In this document: piece after piece, positions 35,622 to 46,143 of the stretch | Layout of the letters: each line of letters starts with the position of its first letter | Numbering within the stretch: position 1 is the first letter of the stretch | Notes under the pieces: generated by a model | Database searches by the model: none | What the model saw: only the letters and a program-made list of their open reading frames with translations | What the model was told of the DNA's origin: nothing | Position numbers and translations under genes: made by a program | Assembly (NCBI GenBank): GCA_006738865.1 | Contig: AP019701.1 | Span: forward strand, 3,034,001-3,098,000 | Direction of reading: 5' to 3' | Length of the DNA: 64,000 nucleotides | From: Allostella sp. ATCC 35155 | Lineage (GTDB): Bacteria > Pseudomonadota > Alphaproteobacteria > ATCC43930 > Allostellaceae

Positions 35622-36220
35622 GGCAGCCCCGGGAAGCCGCGGCCGCGCAGCAGCGCCGCGGTCTCGAAGAGGGCGAGGCCGACGACGTTCGAGTAGGAGC
35701 CGACGATCCCCCGCACGAAGAGCGCGGCGCAGCCCTGGATGGCGTAGGCGCCGGCCTTGCCGCGCCATTCGCCGCCGGCGAGGTACCAGGCGACCTCCGC
35801 CTCGGTCAGCCGCTTGAACAGCACCGCCGTCTCGACGTGGCGCGCCGTCAGCCGGCCGTCAGGCCCCATCAGCGCGACACCGCCATGCACCCGGTGACGC
35901 CGCCCCGAAAGCAGCCGCAGGCACTCCCGCGCCTCGGCCTCGCTCTCGGCCTTGGGCAGGATGCGGCGCCCGCAGGCGACGACGGTGTCGGCCGCCAGCA
36001 CCCAGCTGCCGGGATGGCGCACCGCGACCCGTTCCGCCTTGGCCTGCGCCAGCCGCATGGCATGGACGGCCGGCAATTCATCGCGCAGCGGGGTCTCGTC
36101 GAGGTCGGCGGGCTCGACCCCGGCAGGCTCGATGCCGACCTGCCGCAGAAGATCCAGCCGTCTGGGCGAAGCGGAGGCGAGGATGAGGGGCGCGTGGCCG
36201 GCCCCGAAATGCTCTGGCAC
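35618..36220 (-). CDS. maf: Maf-family nucleoside triphosphate pyrophosphatase
   Basis: Hydrolyses non-canonical or pyrimidine NTPs to NMPs and is linked to septum control. Motifs are ILASASPRRLDLL at the N-terminus, AQAKAERVA, VLAADTVVACG and AYAIQGCAALFV. The start is placed at a GTG at 36,220, which has CCAGGAACTTC before it and gives 200 residues, the family's usual size. An ATG at 36,283 would add 21 atypical residues. It is first of maf-rng-yacG, a conserved alphaproteobacterial order. Confidence 0.92.
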   Translation of the reverse strand: MPEHFGAGHAPLILASASPRRLDLLRQVGIEPAGVEPADLDETPLRDELPAVHAMRLAQAKAERVAVRHPGSWVLAADTVVACGRRILPKAESEAEARECLRLLSGRRHRVHGGVALMGPDGRLTARHVETAVLFKRLTEAEVAWYLAGGEWRGKAGAYAIQGCAALFVRGIVGSYSNVVGLALFETAALLRGRGFPGLP

Positions 36221-36319
36221 GAAGTTCCTGGCGGAATGGGTGGGAATTGGGACGGCCCATCTCTGCCAGCACGGCCTCGCCATTGTCGAGCCCCGATGCG
36301 GCGCGCACCCACCGTCGGC

Positions 36320-37441
36320 CTATCGTTCCTCGCCATGGAGGCGGGGCAGCATCGCGAGGAGGCGCGTCAGATCGGACTGGCGAACGGCGCCGGTCTTGGC
36401 GAGGATCGCGCGAATCTGCGTCCGAAGGGTCGGCATCGTGACGCCGCGGCGGCTTGCGATCTCCTCGGTGCGCTCTCCCGCTGCCAGCGCGAGCGCAACG
36501 GCCGCCTCCGCGGCCGTCAGGCCGAAGAGCGCGCCGAGCCGGGCGGCCGGGGGCGTCGGGCGATCGTCGGGGTCGGCGACCAGGACGACGAGGGCCGCCA
36601 TGCCGACATGCGCGCGCTGTCGCGGCAGGGGTGCCACCAGGATCTGGAACGACCGGCCGTCCGGTCGCGGCAGCGCCATCGCCTCCGCCCGTCCGGACTG
36701 TCCGACGCGGGCGAACAGGCCGCGCAGGCGCGCGTCGTCGGCCGACCGCGCGGCGCCGAGCCTGGCATCGACCACGAAACCGAGCCCGCGCGCATGCAGT
36801 GCCCGCGCGGCCCGATTGGCCAGGACCACCCTACCCTGCGACGTCACCAGCGCCACCGCCCCCGGCAGTGCATCGAGTGCGGCGGCAAGGTCGGAGCGTT
36901 CCGCGCGCAGGATCCGGAGGCGTTCGGACAGCCCGACGGCCCGTGCCAGGTGCGGCAGAAGACGCTGCATCGCCGCCCGGTCCGCGAGGTCGTAGGCCGG
37001 AAGCCCGGCCGCGCGATGAATGCCGATCGGCGTGACCATCGTTCCGCCGGCCGCCCCGATCCCGCCGATCACGTCCTCGGCCCCCAGCACCGGGCGCAGA
37101 TACTCGGCATGAAAGGGCGTGCGGCGGAGCTGATCGAGCGCCACCAGCTCGCTGCCGATCGAGGCCCGCCCGACCGGTCGCCGTGCACCCTCGCGCGTCC
37201 ACGGGTCGAGCGCGAACCAGTGGGCGGCATAGGGCGCCATGACGTCGTCGGAGAGCTGCGTGCGGCCGATCACGGCATAGATGCCGGCCGCCGCATCGAC
37301 CCGGTGGATGATCGCGGACATGCCGCCGAAGGCGACGCGGATCGCCTCGACGACCTCGCTCCACGCAACCTCCTCCTCCTGTCCTGCTTCGTACAGCAGG
37401 CCAATCAGGCGATCGAGTTCATCCCCGTCCGGAGCCGGCAT
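36320..37441 (-). CDS. LuxR-type transcriptional regulator
   Basis: A DNA-binding regulator of about 373 residues. The C-terminal 60 residues form a LuxR/FixJ helix-turn-helix: FGLTAAEAAVALALAAGERT then EEIASRRGVTMPTLRTQI. The region about 190-290 (ALDALPGAVALVTSQGRVV) looks like a PAS-type sensor, and the N-terminal 170 residues are unrecognised. There is no receiver domain and no acyl-homoserine-lactone synthase nearby. The ATG at 37,441 has GGAGGGCC upstream; an ATG at 37,507 would add 22 low-complexity residues. The targets are unknown. Confidence 0.8.
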   Translation of the reverse strand: MPAPDGDELDRLIGLLYEAGQEEEVAWSEVVEAIRVAFGGMSAIIHRVDAAAGIYAVIGRTQLSDDVMAPYAAHWFALDPWTREGARRPVGRASIGSELVALDQLRRTPFHAEYLRPVLGAEDVIGGIGAAGGTMVTPIGIHRAAGLPAYDLADRAAMQRLLPHLARAVGLSERLRILRAERSDLAAALDALPGAVALVTSQGRVVLANRAARALHARGLGFVVDARLGAARSADDARLRGLFARVGQSGRAEAMALPRPDGRSFQILVAPLPRQRAHVGMAALVVLVADPDDRPTPPAARLGALFGLTAAEAAVALALAAGERTEEIASRRGVTMPTLRTQIRAILAKTGAVRQSDLTRLLAMLPRLHGEER

Positions 37442-37695
37442 CCCGCATGGCCCTCCATCACCCCGAACGGCACGGTCGCCGACCGTCGCGGCCGCGCCAT
37501 CATCCATATGGACGAAGAATTATCTCATGATTCTCCCAGAAGGTGTGACGATGACGCCATGCGGCGTGCACGCTACCCAGCCGCCGGTCGCGAAGGGCGT
37601 GATGCAGACGCTCGAGCGCGAAGAGCCATTGGGCGGCATCTATGATGCCGAGATCGATCCAGACGGCTGGGGCCGGCGGCTGGAGCAGGGCTCCC

Positions 37696-38181
37696 TCAGC
37701 GGGATCGGAACAGGGTGCTCAATGTGCCGTCGCTCTCCAGGATTAGACCGTCGACATCCTCGATTCCGCTGCCGCCGGCGGCGCGGATGGCGCTCAGGGC
37801 CTCGTCGCGGGTGATCCGCTCGCGCCGCATCGCCGCCTCGCAGAATTCGCCATTGCGCACCAGCAGCGCCGGCTCGGAGCGGATCCACTTGGCGAGCATG
37901 ACCGAGCGCACCGAGAGGAAGGTCACGACGTACTGCATCAGGATGAGGAGTCCGAGCGCGGTCGCCCCCTCCGCCAGCGCGATGGATTCCTGGAGAAGCA
38001 CCGCGGAAAGCGTCGAGCCGAGCGCGACCGTGACCACGAGGTCGAAGGCGTTCAGCTTCGCCAGGGTCCGCTTGCCCGAAACGCGCAGGAACAGGATCAG
38101 GGCCGCATAGGCCAGCGTCCCCACCACGGCGGTGCGGGCCAGCCCTTCCCAGTTCTGGAAGACCATCTCCGACCAGTCCAT
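37696..38181 (-). CDS. DUF421 (YetF/YcaP-type) membrane protein
   Basis: A 161-residue protein with three hydrophobic helices at the N-terminus (about residues 15-35, 42-60 and 65-90). A soluble C-terminal domain follows, with SEPALLVRNGEF and MRRERITRDEALSAIRAAG. These are the hallmarks of the DUF421/YetF family, whose function is unsettled. The ATG at 38,181 is chosen over longer options because CGTCCGGGAGGGCGG lies directly before it. It is divergent from the GT4 gene. The 188 bp between its stop and the LuxR gene contain no supported gene. Confidence 0.87.
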   Translation of the reverse strand: MDWSEMVFQNWEGLARTAVVGTLAYAALILFLRVSGKRTLAKLNAFDLVVTVALGSTLSAVLLQESIALAEGATALGLLILMQYVVTFLSVRSVMLAKWIRSEPALLVRNGEFCEAAMRRERITRDEALSAIRAAGGSGIEDVDGLILESDGTLSTLFRSR

Positions 38182-38393
38182 CCGCCCTCCCGGACGCGCG
38201 CGAGGAGCCATACTGCCGATGCCTTCGACGCCGAAAACGGCCGCCGGTTCCGGCGGGCAACCGGATTTCTGCCCTTTCGGGCATACCCGTTCGTTATCAC
38301 CCCTCCCGATGAGAACGAATCCGAGGTAGAAATCACCAACGGCCCGGTGCAGGGTCGGCCCCCTTCCCAACTGCCGGAGAGCGTCGAGGACCG

Positions 38394-39560
38394 ATGTCGA
38401 TCCTCTACATCCACCACAGCGTTCCCGGCCAGTTCCTCAACCTGATCCAGCATCTGGCGCCCCGCGTGCGCCCGCGCAGCACCTTCCTCGCGGTGCAGGA
38501 CAATTCCGCCTTCACCGTCGTCGACAAGCAGTTCTATCGCCCGGACACGGTCGGCACGCCCGGCGACCGGGCGCTGCAGCCGGTCGCCAACCTCCTCGGC
38601 CATGCCCGGGCCGCCGGCCGCAAGCTGCGCCAGCTCGCCGATTCGGGGCTGGAGCCGCGCCTGGTGATCGCCCATGCCGGCTGGGGCGGCGCCCTGCCGC
38701 TGCGGGAGGTGTTTCCCGACGTGCCGCTGATCACCTATTGCGAGTTCTTCCGCGGCGGCGGCACCACGGCGGACGCGATGCAGACCTGGCATCTCCAGGC
38801 GGCGCTCGACCAGTCGGCGGCCGGAGTCTCGCCGACCCACTGGCAGCGTTCGACCTTTCCCGCCGCCCATCAGCCGATGATCCGGGTCATCCATGACGGC
38901 GTCGACACGCGCCGCCTGCACCCCGACCCGCTGGCGCGCTTCGAGCTGCCGGACCTGACGATGCTGTCGGCGCGCGACAAGATCGTCACCTACGTCGCGC
39001 GCGGGCTGGAGCCGATCCGCGGCTTCCCCGAGTTCCTCTACGCCGTGCCGCGCATCCTCGGGCAGGTGCCCGACGCCAAGGTCGTGATCGTCGGCGGGGA
39101 TCGGGCCCAGTACGGGCCGGAGCCCGAGGGCGGCGGCAGTCACCGCGCCGCCCTGCTGCGCGACATGGGCCTGAGCGATCCGCGCGTCCATTTCCTCGGC
39201 CGCGTCCGCTATGCCGACTTCATCCGGCTGATGCAGATCACCACCGCGCACGTCTATTCCTCCCGCCCGTTCGTCCTGTCCTGGTCGCTGATCGAGGCGA
39301 TGTCGCTGGGCGCGGTCATCGTCGGGGCGCGCAATGCCGCCGTCGAGGAGGTCATCGAGCACGGCTACAACGGCCTGCTGGCCAATGCCGCCGATCCCAA
39401 CGATCTGGCGGCCCGCGTCGTCGACGTGCTGCGCGATCCGCCCGCCTTCGCCTATCTGTCGCAGGCCGCGCGCGAGACCGCGATCGCCCGCTTCGACCTG
39501 TCGCGCTGCATGCCGGCCTGGCTCGACCTCATGCGCGAGGTCGCCCCCCGCATCGTCTAG
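38394..39560 (+). CDS. Family 4 glycosyltransferase
   Basis: A GT-B-fold retaining glycosyltransferase, 388 residues. The N-terminal half begins ILYIHHSVPGQFLNLIQHLA, a form common in GT4 enzymes that build surface polysaccharides. The C-terminal donor-binding domain has TYVARGLEPIRGFPEFL, VVIVGGDRAQYG, VHFLGRVRYADFIRLM and the EX7E-type SLIEAMSLGAVIVG. GAGGACCG precedes the ATG. It is cytoplasmic, with no membrane span. Its stop overlaps the hpnE stop in a shared CTAG, so the two genes converge with no spacer. Confidence 0.9.
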   Translation: MSILYIHHSVPGQFLNLIQHLAPRVRPRSTFLAVQDNSAFTVVDKQFYRPDTVGTPGDRALQPVANLLGHARAAGRKLRQLADSGLEPRLVIAHAGWGGALPLREVFPDVPLITYCEFFRGGGTTADAMQTWHLQAALDQSAAGVSPTHWQRSTFPAAHQPMIRVIHDGVDTRRLHPDPLARFELPDLTMLSARDKIVTYVARGLEPIRGFPEFLYAVPRILGQVPDAKVVIVGGDRAQYGPEPEGGGSHRAALLRDMGLSDPRVHFLGRVRYADFIRLMQITTAHVYSSRPFVLSWSLIEAMSLGAVIVGARNAAVEEVIEHGYNGLLANAADPNDLAARVVDVLRDPPAFAYLSQAARETAIARFDLSRCMPAWLDLMREVAPRIV

Positions 39561-40828
39561 GCCGGCGCGGCGCCCTCGACCCCACAGGCCAGCTCCGCCG
39601 CGCGCTCGCCCGAGCGGATCGCCGCCTCGATGGTCGCTGGCAGCGGTCCCTGGAGCCAGTCGCCGGCGAGGAACAGGTTGGGCCAGGCGGTCCAGGCCGG
39701 CGGACGGCGCGCCGCCTCGGCCGGCGTGTGGGCGATCGTCGCGCGCCGCTCCTTGATCACCCGCCAAGGTGGCAGGTCCGGCGGCAGGCCGAGCGCGAAA
39801 GCCGCATCCGACCATAGCCGCGCCGCCAGCGCGCCGGCCTCCAGTTCCATCCCGGCATCGGCGGCGCTGGTGGTGGTCGAGACGACGTCGCCGCGCACGA
39901 AGACCCATTCTGCCAGCCCGCCGACGATGCCGAGCGGAGCGGGCGGTGCGCCCTCCAGCCCCCCCTCCAGTCCAGCGACCCGGAAATGGGCGTTGAGAAT
40001 GGCCCGGGTCTCCGTCGGGACCGTCAGTCCCGGCACCAGCTCGGCCGCGGCCCAGGCCGGAACCGCCAGCACCACCGCATCCTCCGGCCCGACCGGGATG
40101 CCGGCTTCGGCGAAGCGCAGCATGGAGACGCGCCCGCGGGCGAACTCCAGCCCGCGCAGCCGGTGGTGCAGCCACGGCCGGACGCCGCGCCCAGCCAGCC
40201 AGTCGAGGGCCGGGCCTGCGAAGGCCGCATCGAGATGGCGGCGCGCCAGGACGGGGCGGCAGGTCCGCCCCCCGGCGACCAGCGCCTCCCGCAGGACCCG
40301 GCCGAGCAGCGCGGCCGAGCCCTCGGTCGGCGCCGTGTTCAGCACCGCGATCGCCAGGGGGACGATCAGCGGCTCGTAGAGGAGATGGTCCTCGCCGACG
40401 ATGGCGGTGACCGTCGTGCCCTCGCCCGCCAGCATCAGGCGCACCAGTGCCAGATAGTCGCGCGCGATCGTGCCCGGGACGCGGCGCGCGGCCGAGAACA
40501 GCCAGCCGGGAACGAGGCCACGGCCAAGGTCGAGGCACCATCGTCGTCCGCTGCGGCGATCGACGAAGTCGAAGCGCGCGTCGGGAGCGACCGCGAGTTC
40601 GCCGGCGCTGCCGATGCGTTCGGCGAAGCGCCGCACCGCGCGGTTGCCGCTCAGCATCAGGTGATTGCCGTTGTCGATCGTCCGTCCGAGCGAGGGGTCG
40701 AAGAAGCTGCGGCAGCGGCCGCCTGCGATGCCGGTCGCTTCGTAGAGACGCACCGTGCGGCCGCGTGCGACCGCCTCGACGGCGGTCGCAAGCCCGGCCA
40801 GCCCGGCGCCGACGATGTGCAGCGTCAT
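39557..40828 (-). CDS. hpnE: Hydroxysqualene dehydroxylase HpnE
   Basis: FAD-dependent enzyme that reduces hydroxysqualene to squalene, the last of the three HpnCDE steps. It begins with the dinucleotide-binding motif MTLHIVGAGLAGLATAVEAV, followed by GGRCRSFFDPSLGRTIDNGN, which is distinctive for HpnE. The C-terminal FAD-contact region is NLFLAGDWLQGPLPATIEAA. The 423-residue length is normal. It starts 24 bp after hpnD in a same-strand operon. Squalene then feeds hopanoid synthesis; no squalene-hopene cyclase gene is in the window. Confidence 0.94.
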   Translation of the reverse strand: MTLHIVGAGLAGLATAVEAVARGRTVRLYEATGIAGGRCRSFFDPSLGRTIDNGNHLMLSGNRAVRRFAERIGSAGELAVAPDARFDFVDRRSGRRWCLDLGRGLVPGWLFSAARRVPGTIARDYLALVRLMLAGEGTTVTAIVGEDHLLYEPLIVPLAIAVLNTAPTEGSAALLGRVLREALVAGGRTCRPVLARRHLDAAFAGPALDWLAGRGVRPWLHHRLRGLEFARGRVSMLRFAEAGIPVGPEDAVVLAVPAWAAAELVPGLTVPTETRAILNAHFRVAGLEGGLEGAPPAPLGIVGGLAEWVFVRGDVVSTTTSAADAGMELEAGALAARLWSDAAFALGLPPDLPPWRVIKERRATIAHTPAEAARRPPAWTAWPNLFLAGDWLQGPLPATIEAAIRSGERAAELACGVEGAAPA

Positions 40829-40852
40829 GTCGCCCCGGTCGCCCGCCGCCCG

Positions 40853-41692
40853 TCAGAACCAGCTGTGGCGCAGGGCGATCCACAGCCGTTCGCGGCCGGA
40901 CAGGCGCATCCGCGGCTCCAGCTGCGCGAAGCCGCGCCGGATCATGCGGTCGAGCAGCCGGCGGTAGACGGCCAGCATGATGCGGGCCGGCCGGGCCGGC
41001 TGCCGCGGCAGGCCGCGCAGCATCGCGGCGGCGGCGGCGAACCGCGCCTCGGCGACCGAAGCGACCGCCGCGCAGGCGACCGCGAGCCGCGGATCGCCCA
41101 GGACCATCAGTGGCGGGCCGGGCGGCAACCCCGCGCGCTCCAACTCCTCCCGCGGCAGGTAGAGGCGCCCGTCGCGCGCATCCTCCGCCACGTCGCGCAG
41201 GATATTGGTCAGCTGCACCGCCTCGCCCAGCGCCGCCGACAACGGTCTCGCAGCCGCTTCCGGCATCCCGAAGATGCGCACCGACAGCAGCCCGACTGCG
41301 CCGGCCACCCTCGCGCAATATTCGCGCAGTTCGCTCCAGCCCGGCGCCACCACCGGGGCCGCCGCATCGGTCTCCATGCCGTCGATGACGGCCAGGAAGT
41401 CGCCGCGCGCCAGCCCGAAGCGCATGATCGGGCCGGCAAGCGCCCGCGCCACCGGCTCATCGGGCGGGGCGCCCGCCGGGGCGTAGAGGCGCTCGATCTG
41501 GCGCCGCCAATGGGCGAGACCGGCCTGCTTGTCCGCCGCCGGCAGCGGTCCGTCGGCGATGTCGTCGACGATACGGCAATAGGCATAGACCGCGTACATG
41601 GCCAGCCGTCGCTCGCGCGGCAGCATCCGCATCGCCCAGTAGAAGGAACTGCGCGACCGGCGGACGACGGCGAAGACGGCGGCGTCGCTCAT
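40853..41692 (-). CDS. hpnD: Presqualene diphosphate synthase HpnD
   Basis: Condenses two farnesyl diphosphates to presqualene diphosphate. It is a squalene/phytoene synthase-fold protein of 279 residues. The first Asp-rich motif is in YCRIVDDIADG and the second in QLTNILRDVAEDARDGR, with YLPREELERAGL after it. Its ATG overlaps the hpnC stop (ATGA), showing tight coupling within hpnC-hpnD-hpnE. Confidence 0.94.
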   Translation of the reverse strand: MSDAAVFAVVRRSRSSFYWAMRMLPRERRLAMYAVYAYCRIVDDIADGPLPAADKQAGLAHWRRQIERLYAPAGAPPDEPVARALAGPIMRFGLARGDFLAVIDGMETDAAAPVVAPGWSELREYCARVAGAVGLLSVRIFGMPEAAARPLSAALGEAVQLTNILRDVAEDARDGRLYLPREELERAGLPPGPPLMVLGDPRLAVACAAVASVAEARFAAAAAMLRGLPRQPARPARIMLAVYRRLLDRMIRRGFAQLEPRMRLSGRERLWIALRHSWF

Positions 41693-42567
41693 CGGCCGGC
41701 GGCGCGGGCCGTCATGCCGGGCTCGCCGCGGAGGCGGTCGCCGACGACCCGGCAGAGCCCGGTCGCAGCCGCGGCCGCCTGCCCGGCGCGCCCCAGACGC
41801 ACCCGCGTCGCCAGCGGGTCCCCGCGTCGCAGGCAGCGCGCCAGCCGCTCGGCAATCGCCTGGATCACCGCCGCCTCGGCCGCCAGCCGGCGACTGCCGA
41901 GGCCGGCCGCCAGGGGGCGTGAGCGAAGGAGCAGCGCATTGACGCCATCGAGGCAACGGTTGACGACGCGACGCAGCGCGGGCGAGGATTCCTTGCGGTC
42001 GAGGTCGCCGTCCGCTGCGCCTTCGGCCGCCAGCCAGTCCTGCGGCAGGTAGACCCGGTCCAGCCGCCGCCGGTCCTCCCCCAGGTCCTGGAGGTGGTTC
42101 AGAACCTGGAGCGCGGCGCAGAGCGGATCGGAAGCCGGCCAGAGGGCGCGATCCTCGCGGTGCAGGTCGAGGAGGAAGCGGCCGATCGGTGCCGCCGAGC
42201 GTTCGCAATAGGCCATGAGCGAGGCCCAGTCCGGATAGCGCGGCTGGCGCGCATCCTGGCGGAAGGCGTCGAGCACATCGAATGCGTGGATCGCCGGCAC
42301 GCCGGCCGCGGCAAGGCTGCGCCGCAAACGGTGGGCGACACCGGCGCCTTCGTCCTCGGCGAGCGCCGCCGCCAGCCGGTCGAGCCGGTCGAGCTTCTCC
42401 GCCGCCGGCAGGTCGGGATCGTCGGCGATGTCGTCGGCGGTGCGGGCAAACGCATAGAAGGCCGCGACATGCGGTCGATGACGGGCCGCCAGCAGCCACG
42501 ATCCGACGGGGAAATTCTCGTCCCCCGGCCCCTTCGATGCACCCGCCCCCTTCGACACGCCTGCCAT
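41689..42567 (-). CDS. hpnC: Hydroxysqualene synthase HpnC
   Basis: Converts presqualene diphosphate to hydroxysqualene. It is a 292-residue relative of HpnD with aspartate-rich motifs FARTADDIADDPDL and VLNHLQDLGEDRRRLDRVYL. HpnC typically opens DENFPVGSWLLAARHRP, as here. The start is the ATG at 42,567. It follows the class II aldolase gene by only 8 bp, so both may share a promoter, and it overlaps hpnD by 4 bp. Confidence 0.93.
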   Translation of the reverse strand: MAGVSKGAGASKGPGDENFPVGSWLLAARHRPHVAAFYAFARTADDIADDPDLPAAEKLDRLDRLAAALAEDEGAGVAHRLRRSLAAAGVPAIHAFDVLDAFRQDARQPRYPDWASLMAYCERSAAPIGRFLLDLHREDRALWPASDPLCAALQVLNHLQDLGEDRRRLDRVYLPQDWLAAEGAADGDLDRKESSPALRRVVNRCLDGVNALLLRSRPLAAGLGSRRLAAEAAVIQAIAERLARCLRRGDPLATRVRLGRAGQAAAAATGLCRVVGDRLRGEPGMTARAAGR

Positions 42568-42575
42568 GATCCGTC

Positions 42576-43361
42576 CTAGCTGCGGAACGACGGATCCTTG
42601 CGGTCCATCAGGCGCACCAGGGCATCGAACTCCAACTCGCCGAAGGTCGCGACCCCGCCCGTCGCGAGGAACTGCCGGGTGTTCTCGACACTGGCGCGGC
42701 GTACCGCGTCCGGCGGCACGATCAGCGGCGCACCGCCGGCCTGGGCGGCGAGTTGGATCTCGCAGGCACGCTGCAGGCGGTACATGTAGACGAAGGCCTC
42801 GGGAATGCTGCGCCCGCAGGTCAGCAGGCCGTGCGTGCGCAGGACGAGCAGGTTGCGGTCGCCGAGGTTGGCGGCCAGCCGCTCGCGCTCGCCGAGTTCG
42901 AGGCTGGGGCCCTCGAAGTCGTGATAGGCGACCTCGCCGTCGAACCCCAGCGCATACATGCTGACCGGCAGCAAGCCCTGCGCCTGGGCCGCCACCGCCA
43001 TGCCGGCGACGGTATGGGTGTGCATGACGCAGCGCGCGTCCTCGCGGGCGCGATGGATGGCGCTGTGGATGACGAATCCGGCCGGGTTGACGAGATGGGC
43101 GGTCGGGCCGACCGGATTGCCGTCGAGGTCGATCTTGACGAGGTTCGAGGCGTTCACCTCGTCGTAGCGCAGGCCATAGGGGTTGATGAGGAAATGGTGC
43201 TCCGGCCCCGGCACCCGCACCGTCGTGTGGCTCCAGATCAGCTCGGTCCAGCCGAGATGGTCGATGATGCGGTAGCAGGCCGCCAGCTGCACCCGCAGCG
43301 CCCATTCCGCCTCGCCGATCCGTTCGCGTAGCGCAGGCCCGACCTCACGCACCCCGTCCAT
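42576..43361 (-). CDS. Class II aldolase/adducin family protein
   Basis: A 261-residue zinc-dependent aldolase-fold protein. The zinc ligands are the two His of MHTHTVAG and the His of RTHGLLTCG. SHTTVRVPGPEHHFLINPYG is the conserved family start. ATG 43,361 has GGGAGGACGGTC before it; an upstream ATG at 43,394 is less likely. The substrate is unknown. It heads the hpnC-hpnD-hpnE operon, although no aldolase step is known in squalene synthesis. A paralogue lies at 49,630-50,406. Confidence 0.86.
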   Translation of the reverse strand: MDGVREVGPALRERIGEAEWALRVQLAACYRIIDHLGWTELIWSHTTVRVPGPEHHFLINPYGLRYDEVNASNLVKIDLDGNPVGPTAHLVNPAGFVIHSAIHRAREDARCVMHTHTVAGMAVAAQAQGLLPVSMYALGFDGEVAYHDFEGPSLELGERERLAANLGDRNLLVLRTHGLLTCGRSIPEAFVYMYRLQRACEIQLAAQAGGAPLIVPPDAVRRASVENTRQFLATGGVATFGELEFDALVRLMDRKDPSFRS

Positions 43362-43463
43362 GACCGTCCTCCCGATGCCGCGATCGGGCAGCATCCTATC
43401 ACAGGACGACAGTGGCGCGGGCGGTGTCGAGTTGCGGCTGCCCGGCCCGCCGGGATTCTGCGC

Positions 43464-44432
43464 CTAGAGATTGGCGCGAAGGAACCGGACGATCGCGGCT
43501 TCGACATCCGAATGGACACTCGTCCGATCGACGCCGGCTGCGTCCCGACAAAGTTCCGGGGCCTCCGCGCTCAGAGCCGCCGGGCATATGTCCACGAAGA
43601 TGAAATGGCCGCCTGGCACGCGCTCCAGCTGGGGCGGCCGCGGAAGACCATCGGCCAGCGAGCGGACATTGTCCTCCCCGAGCGAACTGTCGCGCGGACG
43701 CACCAGCAGCACCGGGGTCCGCACCCCGGCGAGGCCGTCCTTCCCGAACAGCACCGCAAAGGGGTCCAGCAGGACCAGCGCCCGCAACGGCAGAACTGGC
43801 GGCACGGGCCGGGGCGTCCGTGGCATGGCCGGCGAGGCTCCCGCACCTCCATCCGCAGAGGGTCCGCCGCCGCAGGAACGGGCGTCCTCAGGATGGGCCG
43901 CACAGTAGGTGTCGAGCAGCGCGAAGTCCGGGATTGCCCCGGCCAGAACCAGCGCGACCGCGCCACCCAGGGAGAAACCCAGAGTCGCCACGCGATCGGC
44001 TGCGATGTGGGGCCCCAGGCGGGAGTCGCTCTGTGCGGCTTCGAACGACCGGACCATCTGGTGTGTCCGCTGCACGAAGCGTGTCCGGCCGTGGAACGGC
44101 GCGATCACGATGAACCCCTCCCGTGCCAGGCGCGCCGAGAGCTGACCCAGCAGCATGGGGCTCCCGCCTGTCCTGCCGCCGCCGTGAGACAGCAACACGA
44201 CGGGAAATCGACCGGGTGCGATCGGAGCGTCCCGTCCGGCCCGAACGATGAAGGGGCCGGCTTGCCACGGCGCTGCTTCGACCGGCGTCGGATACCAGAC
44301 GAGCATGTCGAACGGCTCCGCTCCGGCGACCGTGAGGCGCGCAACTCCGGCGTTCGAAGGTGTCGCCGACGCCAGACCGGCCGCGCCGAGGCAGAGACTC
44401 ACCAGTGCCGCAATGAAGAGGCTGGCACGCAT
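43464..44432 (-). CDS. Secreted alpha/beta hydrolase (dienelactone/PAF-AH-like)
   Basis: A 322-residue hydrolase with an N-terminal Sec signal peptide (MRASLFIAALVSLCLGAAGL, cut near ASA). The oxyanion region is VVLLSHGGGRTGG, the nucleophile elbow is TLGFSLGGAVAL, and the catalytic His is probably in VPGGHFIFVD. The WYPTP motif near residue 47 is shared with plasma PAF-acetylhydrolase-like bacterial enzymes. The start has GGGGAACGGTC before it. It lies 57 bp after the peptide ABC ATPase gene on the same strand. The substrate is unknown. Confidence 0.84.
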   Translation of the reverse strand: MRASLFIAALVSLCLGAAGLASATPSNAGVARLTVAGAEPFDMLVWYPTPVEAAPWQAGPFIVRAGRDAPIAPGRFPVVLLSHGGGRTGGSPMLLGQLSARLAREGFIVIAPFHGRTRFVQRTHQMVRSFEAAQSDSRLGPHIAADRVATLGFSLGGAVALVLAGAIPDFALLDTYCAAHPEDARSCGGGPSADGGAGASPAMPRTPRPVPPVLPLRALVLLDPFAVLFGKDGLAGVRTPVLLVRPRDSSLGEDNVRSLADGLPRPPQLERVPGGHFIFVDICPAALSAEAPELCRDAAGVDRTSVHSDVEAAIVRFLRANL

Positions 44433-44489
44433 GACCGTTCCCCGTCGCCATCCATGGGCGAGCAAGTTAGCAGGTCGATACCGTCGGTC

Positions 44490-46142
<1,653 letters not shown>

Positions 46143-46143
46143 C

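Noticed and set aside
37553-37720. Short plus-strand frame with an AGAAGG ribosome-binding-like site between the LuxR and DUF421 genes
   Set aside because: It runs into the DUF421 gene antisense, has no recognisable fold and no clear end; not enough support.
39557-39560. Shared CTAG at the ends of the GT4 and hpnE genes as a regulatory site
   Set aside because: It is simply the two overlapping convergent stop codons (TAG on each strand).
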